This document shows positions 60,360 through 64,000 of a DNA stretch of 64,000 nucleotides, one piece after another; within the stretch, counting starts at the first letter, position 1; every line of letters begins with the position of its first letter. The notes under the pieces are model-generated. The model did no database searches. It was given only the letters and a program-made list of their open reading frames with translations, and was not told where the DNA came from. The DNA comes from MGIIa-L3 sp11892u. GTDB taxonomy: Archaea; Thermoplasmatota; Poseidoniia; Poseidoniales; Poseidoniaceae. The stretch covers positions 36,737 through 100,736 of the forward strand of contig CBFHXB010000006.1 in NCBI GenBank assembly GCA_965659685.1, written 5' to 3'. A program made the position numbers and the translations under genes.

Positions 60360-61622
60360 ATGCGTCTGTTGGTCACGACCCAAGGTTTGGTCGTCACTAA
60401 GCCTCTTCTTGAGGAATCATTAATCATGAATGGAGCAGACATTCTTATTGACAACGGCGTCATTGCAAATATCCTTCCATCAGGAGAATTGCTGGATGAG
60501 TTCGATGCGCAATCTAATCGGAGGTCATCCATGAAGGTGCTTGATGTGGGCCAGCGGGCCATCGTCCCGGGCCTTATTGACGCACACACGCATCTGATTT
60601 GGAAGGGGGACAGAAGTGACGAAGTTGGGAAACGACTCCGTGGTAAGTCGTACCATGACATTGCTGCCGAAGGCGGAGGCATTGGTCGCACGGTTCGTTC
60701 GACCGTCGATGCGTCATTGATGGACCTGTGTGCCGTTGGATTGGATCGAGCAGCCATCGCACGCCGCTCGGGAACGACGTACTTGGAGGCCAAGTCTGGC
60801 TATGGCCTCGATACGAAGACGGAGTTGAACCTCATACAGGCATCGCATGACGTCGGCGCTGTACATGGTATGCCGGGCGTTCATCCAACGTGGTTGGGAG
60901 CTCACGCCATCCCGGACGGGGACAACGAAGAAAGCACCGTTGAACGGCTGCTTGCAGAACAACTCCCGGCCGTGCTCGATCAGGGTCTTGCGAAGAGCGT
61001 GGACGTGTTTTGCGAACCAGGTTGGTTCTCTGTGGAGTCCACAGAACGGATCATGAAATACGCCATGGGCGCGGGTCTTTCTGGGCGACTTCACGTCGAT
61101 GAATTCGTCGACGGGGGCGGAGGTGAACTCGCTGCATCCCTTGGCGTGGTTACGGCGGACCATGCCCTACACACAAATGAATCAGCGAGACAATCCATGG
61201 CTGACGCTGGGGTCATCACAGGATTCCTCCCCGGAACGCCTCACATGATGAACCTCGACATGCCGGACATCGGTGCAACGCCAGGACCCTACACCATTGC
61301 ATCTGACTTCAATCCCAATTGCCCATCGTTGAGCCTTCCATTTGCCGCTTCACTCGCGGTGCATCGGGGGAGCATCACGCCTGAAGCAGCACTTGCCGCC
61401 GTGACGACTTCTGCATCGGCAAGTGTTCCTCGAGCAGACGGCTTGGATCACGGTCAACTCACCGTTGGCGCTGCTGGTTCCCTGAACGTTTTGAAAGGAG
61501 CGTCGTGGGAAGGATGGTGCCTCGCTCCCGGCCATGATCCTTTTTCCCACACCGTGGTGGACGGGTACCTGACGACGCATGAAAATACGTTCCATGTCGC
61601 TCCATCGTCTCCTAATGTATGA
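60360..61622 (+). CDS. hutI: Imidazolonepropionase
   Basis: Third enzyme of histidine degradation, hydrolysing 4-imidazolone-5-propionate. The 420 residues show the amidohydrolase metal site in VPGLIDAHTHLIW, then the HutI-specific GDRSDEVGKRLRGKSYHDIAAEGGGI, TTYLEAKSGYGLD, RLHVDEFVDGGGG and TADHALHT. ATG 60360 is chosen because it places the family's first strand right after it, with GGGGTGG upstream; earlier ATGs at 60324 and 60327 add unrelated residues. The first 200 bp have visibly lower G+C than the surroundings. No other hut gene lies in the window. Confidence 0.92.
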   Translation: MRLLVTTQGLVVTKPLLEESLIMNGADILIDNGVIANILPSGELLDEFDAQSNRRSSMKVLDVGQRAIVPGLIDAHTHLIWKGDRSDEVGKRLRGKSYHDIAAEGGGIGRTVRSTVDASLMDLCAVGLDRAAIARRSGTTYLEAKSGYGLDTKTELNLIQASHDVGAVHGMPGVHPTWLGAHAIPDGDNEESTVERLLAEQLPAVLDQGLAKSVDVFCEPGWFSVESTERIMKYAMGAGLSGRLHVDEFVDGGGGELAASLGVVTADHALHTNESARQSMADAGVITGFLPGTPHMMNLDMPDIGATPGPYTIASDFNPNCPSLSLPFAASLAVHRGSITPEAALAAVTTSASASVPRADGLDHGQLTVGAAGSLNVLKGASWEGWCLAPGHDPFSHTVVDGYLTTHENTFHVAPSSPNV

Positions 61623-61633
61623 GGTGCTTCAAC

Positions 61634-61978
61634 ATGGCGAAAATAGACGTCAAGAGAGGTTGGTTCGAGACGGTCATTTGTTCAGCCCGCCGAGGTCAGG
61701 ACGCAAGGTTGCGACGATCGCTTGAAGCTCGAGCAGCGTACAAACGTCGTCAAGACGGATGCCTTGCTTCGTGGGTCTCTCGATCTCATGACGGTCAGCC
61801 GATGTTTCTCGTGCAAAGTTGGTTTGTTGACGAACAAGCCTGGCGCTCCATCGCCACGTCAATGGAGGAAAAACTCGGTGAGAGGGACGCGTTTGAACAT
61901 CTCTTGTCTGGACCACCGCTGGTCGGTGCGTTTGAGGGCCCAATTCTCCCTCAAACCGTTGACGGTGACGACGCATAA
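61634..61978 (+). CDS. Unknown 114-residue protein, possible dimeric alpha-beta barrel
   Basis: A small soluble protein starting MAKIDVKRGWFETVICSARRG with the strand-helix rhythm of ABM-like dimeric barrels (SWVSRSHDGQPMFLVQSWFVDEQAW). The fold is a guess; no active-site residues can be named. ATG 61634 is preferred to ATG 61619, which overlaps the hutI stop, because GAGGTG lies 6 bp before it. It probably shares the hutI transcript. Confidence 0.6.
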   Translation: MAKIDVKRGWFETVICSARRGQDARLRRSLEARAAYKRRQDGCLASWVSRSHDGQPMFLVQSWFVDEQAWRSIATSMEEKLGERDAFEHLLSGPPLVGAFEGPILPQTVDGDDA

Positions 61979-62090
61979 GGTGGATTATGCGCGATTTCCA
62001 ACGAAACCGCCAGAACACACCGCTTGAGTGCTGAGCGTTCATGCCCGCAGCACCTCGGTTTCGACCCATCTCCACGCCACCCGTTCCAAA

Positions 62091-62104
62091 AATTTGCAAA
62101 TTTC
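62091..62104. repeat. Perfect 14-bp AT-rich palindrome
   Basis: AAATTTGCAAATTT is a perfect inverted repeat in the 207-bp non-coding gap between the 114-residue gene and the DUF5679 gene. It is AT-rich in an otherwise GC-rich region and could be a promoter element or regulator site. The rest of the gap (61979-62185) holds no credible gene. Confidence 0.35.
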
Positions 62105-62185
62105 CCCACAGAGGTGGGGCCCAAAGGGAGAGAATGGCCAATTTTGGCTCAGAACTTCTTTGAATGGTGCGCCTGACCCAAATTC

Positions 62186-62344
62186 ATGACCGACGGCTCC
62201 ATCCAAGGCTTCTGCCTCAAGTGCAAGACCTACGGTCCGATCAAAGACGGCCAGGAAGTCAAGATGGCCAACGGCAGGGTTCGAATGGCCGGGCGCTGCT
62301 CACAAGATGGATGCACCGGGAAGATTTCCAAAATCATCCGCTGA
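62186..62344 (+). CDS. Small zinc-ribbon protein of the DUF5679 type
   Basis: A 52-residue protein, MTDGSIQGFCLKCKTYGPIK and onward, with C10, C13, C38 and C43 forming a zinc ribbon, ending GKISKIIR. The pattern matches DUF5679-type proteins, which are common in archaea and have no fixed function; nucleic acid binding is plausible. ATG 62186 is the only start that gives the cysteines in frame. Its stop is 17 bp before a TATA box for the tRNA gene downstream. Confidence 0.72.
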   Translation: MTDGSIQGFCLKCKTYGPIKDGQEVKMANGRVRMAGRCSQDGCTGKISKIIR

Positions 62345-62360
62345 ACGCGCACCGATGTGG

Positions 62361-62367
62361 ATAAATA
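62361..62367 (+). promoter_or_regulatory. TATA box of tRNA-Val
   Basis: ATAAATA lies 27-33 bp before the tRNA 5' end at 62394, the standard archaeal spacing. GG precedes the TATA run, as in a weak BRE. This supports independent transcription of the tRNA. Confidence 0.6.
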
Positions 62368-62393
62368 GACCCCTGCGGTCGGTTGCCTTGCGA

Positions 62394-62466
62394 GGGCTCG
62401 TGGTCTAGGGGTTATGACGTCGCCTTGACATGGCGAAGATCGCCAGTTCGATTCTGGCCGAGCCCA
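62394..62466 (+). tRNA. tRNA-Val, anticodon GAC
   Basis: The cloverleaf is readable: acceptor GGGCTCG with CGAGCCC, D arm with GGGG and TTATGAC, anticodon stem CGCC/GGCG around loop TTGACAT (anticodon GAC at 62427-62429), variable loop AAGAT, and T arm GCCAG-TTCGATT-CTGGC. The discriminator base is A at 62466, and CCA is not encoded. No intron is present. It reads the GUC and GUU valine codons. Confidence 0.92.
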
Positions 62467-62514
62467 CCTCGCTTCACTCAAGCGTAGTGAAAACTGTAGA
62501 AATTACGCTCAAAA

Positions 62515-62533
62515 GGCTCTTGTTGCAAGAGGC
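62515..62533 (-). terminator. Short hairpin between tRNA-Val and the zinc-ribbon gene
   Basis: CTCTTG (62517-62522) and CAAGAG (62526-62531) form a 6-bp stem with a 3-nt loop. On the minus strand it is followed by CCTTTTG, so it may terminate the zinc-ribbon gene that ends at 62551. The T-run is only four bases, so support is weak. Confidence 0.25.
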
Positions 62534-62550
62534 TCTGAGGCTCACTCTCT

Positions 62551-62913
62551 TCACTCTTCAAGAAGTTCCTCGGGTTGAGGCAATTCTTCGAGGAAGGCCT
62601 GTGGGTCGTCCAACTTGGCCAACGGTTGTTCCTCTTCGTCAAAGGAAAAATCGGTGTTTCCGCCTTCCCACGATCGAATGTCTTCGCTCTCTTCGAAGGA
62701 TTCGTTGACGGTCCCTGATTCTCCTGACAAGGAGTAGTGGCCAGGGTCAATTTCGCGGGACGGGGCCGGTTGAGTTGGCGGTTCGCGCTCCTCCATGTAG
62801 GAGCCCGCATGGAAGGTCGAGCATTCGGGGCACCGGATGACGCCCTTGGAAGATAAACAGCCACAGACCGGACAAAAGGAGGAACCCTTCAGACCGCCGA
62901 GAGGATCGGCCAT
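62551..62913 (-). CDS. Zinc-ribbon protein with acidic C-terminus
   Basis: A 120-residue protein whose first 35 residues form a zinc ribbon: C14, C17 in FCPVCGC and C28, C31 in RCPECSTFH. The remaining residues are acidic and low in complexity (FEESEDIRSWEGGNTD, ending PEELLEE). No catalytic feature is visible. ATG 62913 lies 7 bp after the stop of the EF-hand membrane protein, so both are probably co-transcribed. A role in RNA polymerase, ribosome or protein binding cannot be distinguished. Confidence 0.65.
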   Translation of the reverse strand: MADPLGGLKGSSFCPVCGCLSSKGVIRCPECSTFHAGSYMEEREPPTQPAPSREIDPGHYSLSGESGTVNESFEESEDIRSWEGGNTDFSFDEEEQPLAKLDDPQAFLEELPQPEELLEE

Positions 62914-62920
62914 GCAATGT

Positions 62921-64000
62921 TCACTCCAGGAACATCGTGTCTTGGTCGCCGGTGATCTCCTCGCCGGTTTCCTCGTCTTCGATGGTCACGGTGCCGGCTT
63001 CGTCATCAAAAGCGATGATTTTGCCATAGTATTCCTCGCCATCGACGACCACACCTGCATCGTCACCCACGTCAATGTCGTCTTCTTCCTCATCGTCGTC
63101 GTAGTCCTCATCGTCGTCGTAGTCCTCGTCGTCGTCGTAGTCCTCGTCGTCTTCGTAGTCCTCGTCTTCGTCGTAGTCCTCGTCGTCGTCCTCATCATCG
63201 TCTTGGTCGTCGTCGGCCATCTCGGCGTGGACCTCTTCGTGGTCCTGCTCAAGTTGCTTCATGGTCTTGGCACGGGTCCGCCATCCTGGAACGATCACAT
63301 AGTGCATGGTAAGGGACACCAAGAGGCCAATGATCGAGAAGCCGAGGCCAAGGTACGCATCAGGGTAGAACCCTTTCGGCATGGATTTCAGGCCGCCATC
63401 TCCATCAGACACACCAGAAAGTGGTGTCAATGAATTCCGGCATTTTCCTTCTTGTACCGATGGTGCACACCGGTAAACATCTCCAGCAAAGTACGTCTCT
63501 CCTGTCGCGCCATCGTAGTACGAATCACCGAAATTCGAGATGTGTTCGTCCGTCATCTCAAGGGCGACGCTCCCTCCTTCACCGTTGACTGGACCAATCA
63601 ATCCGTTGACGAGGAGGAGGACGAGGAGGAGTCCAAATCCGGCATGAATTAGCGGCCAGAAGACATCGTTCCAACGCTTCGACATCATCGATTTCTGCAT
63701 GGGTGAGGGGAAGGTCTTGGCTGGAGCGACAACAGGTTCAACCAATCCATCGTAGTTTTCGATGGCCTGAACAAACTCGATCATGTCGATGGTTCCATCG
63801 TTGTCCGCATCGATGTGCTGAACGATGGCCAAAATGTCCAGTTCGGTAAAGGTCACACCGGTGAAGGTGCCAATCGCTTCGCTCAATTCTTCATGAGTGA
63901 TGCTTTGAGAACCGTCGGTATCGACCTCGTGGAACATCTGTGTGACGTCCAAGTCTTCCAGTGCATCAAGCAGCGCTCCAAAGGGATCTTCTCTGTCTTC
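62921..64000 (-). CDS. Membrane protein with N-terminal EF-hands and polyacidic tail (5' end cut by window edge)
   Basis: The reading frame is open to the right edge, and the edge residues EDREDPFGALLDALEDL fit an EF-hand helix, so the true start is outside the window. Two EF-hand loops follow, DTDGSQSITHEEL and DADNDGTIDMIEF, spaced as in a paired calcium-binding unit. A helix lies near LIHAGFGLLLVLLLVNGLIG, an outside segment of about 70 residues has two Cys (RCAPS, GKCRN), and a second helix follows at LGLGFSIIGLLVSLTMHYVIV. The cytoplasmic tail holds an acidic EDYDDD repeat (63080-63230), then a C-terminal beta stretch. Calcium sensing is inferred. Confidence 0.75.
   Translation of the reverse strand, partial: EDREDPFGALLDALEDLDVTQMFHEVDTDGSQSITHEELSEAIGTFTGVTFTELDILAIVQHIDADNDGTIDMIEFVQAIENYDGLVEPVVAPAKTFPSPMQKSMMSKRWNDVFWPLIHAGFGLLLVLLLVNGLIGPVNGEGGSVALEMTDEHISNFGDSYYDGATGETYFAGDVYRCAPSVQEGKCRNSLTPLSGVSDGDGGLKSMPKGFYPDAYLGLGFSIIGLLVSLTMHYVIVPGWRTRAKTMKQLEQDHEEVHAEMADDDQDDDEDDDEDYDEDEDYEDDEDYDDDEDYDDDEDYDDDEEEDDIDVGDDAGVVVDGEEYYGKIIAFDDEAGTVTIEDEETGEEITGDQDTMFLE
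63080..63230 (-). repeat. Tandem acidic-codon repeat within the EF-hand membrane gene
   Basis: Repeats of a 15-18-bp unit, read on the plus strand as GTAGTCCTCGTCGTC with variations, encode tandem EDYDDD units in the gene's cytoplasmic tail. Slipped-strand copy-number change is possible here. It is coding, not a separate element. Confidence 0.7.

Noticed and set aside
62164..62364. 66-codon frame overlapping the DUF5679 gene
   Set aside because: Out of frame with the four conserved cysteines; it has no such pattern.
62478..62864. Alternative minus frame over the zinc-ribbon gene
   Set aside because: The other frame has a paired CxxC ribbon and a good ATG; this one is Pro/Arg/Ser-rich without pattern.
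63080..63230. Direct repeats considered as a CRISPR-like or intergenic satellite
   Set aside because: They are in-frame acidic codons within a gene, without spacers of regular unique sequence.

Overview
The window looks like a piece of a high-G+C marine euryarchaeal chromosome, most likely Marine Group II (Candidatus Poseidoniia) or a close relative in the Thermoplasmata direction. The archaeal assignment rests on ribosomal proteins S19e, L39e, L31e and S17e, an archaeal-type SRP (7S) RNA, tRNA-splicing endonuclease EndA, archease, Kae1, a geranylgeranyl-reductase-family enzyme, archaeal-type ValS, and TATA-box promoters. The Marine Group II guess is an inference from the gene mixture: large calcium-repeat and PKD-type surface proteins, TatC, transhydrogenase and an aerobic heterotroph's enzymes. 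No species-level claim can be made from the sequence alone. Genes are packed tightly, with many ATGA or TGATG overlaps and short spacers. No CRISPR array, insertion sequence or prophage was seen.

Layout. 1-9.8 kb: valS (cut by the left edge) diverges from an RND/MMPL exporter, an EVE-domain protein, an aminotransferase and a 1007-residue membrane/TPR-like protein. 9.8-17 kb: a thrombospondin-type-3-repeat surface protein, a PKD-like surface protein, an M24B aminopeptidase and an MqnC-like radical SAM enzyme. 17-25.7 kb (minus): a small conserved-looking protein, type IA topoisomerase, geranylgeranyl reductase, a membrane protein and a PNGase F-like calcium-repeat lipoprotein. 25.7-31 kb: class 2 PyrD, a Cys-type CcmE, SRP RNA, archease, a PfkB-type kinase, a winged-helix protein and EndA. 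31-40.5 kb: M6 peptidase, TatC with a C-terminal extension, a CxCH surface protein, the three-subunit PntAB transhydrogenase, malate dehydrogenase, YgfZ and IscA. 40.5-48.5 kb: a TPR/EF-hand protein, an FGE-like protein, a PqqD-like protein, a 55-residue membrane peptide and two large surface proteins. 48.6-50.8 kb: a ribosomal operon (S19e, L39e, L31e, S17e, an unknown 72-residue protein, TrmJ). 50.8-53.8 kb: a 7-deazaguanine operon (RHH regulator, folE, queE, queC, msrB, queD). 53.8-59.3 kb: a NatAB-like ABC exporter, methylmalonyl-CoA epimerase and mutase, an FKBP and a low-complexity protein. 59.3-64 kb: kae1, hutI, small proteins, tRNA-Val(GAC) and an EF-hand membrane protein cut by the right edge.

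How the genes work together. MqnC, quinone-dependent PyrD, transhydrogenase and malate dehydrogenase fit a respiring heterotroph that may use menaquinone. CcmE, TatC and the CxCH protein point to redox biology on the outer face of the membrane. The PNGase F-like, M6 peptidase, M24 peptidase and mutase/epimerase genes fit a protein- and glycoprotein-degrading lifestyle. EndA and archease both belong to tRNA splicing. The most distinctive unit is the 7-deazaguanine operon. It is preceded by a tiny ribbon-helix-helix gene with tandem 8-bp repeats at its promoter, appears to start queE at CTG, and encodes a QueC without the usual zinc cysteines.
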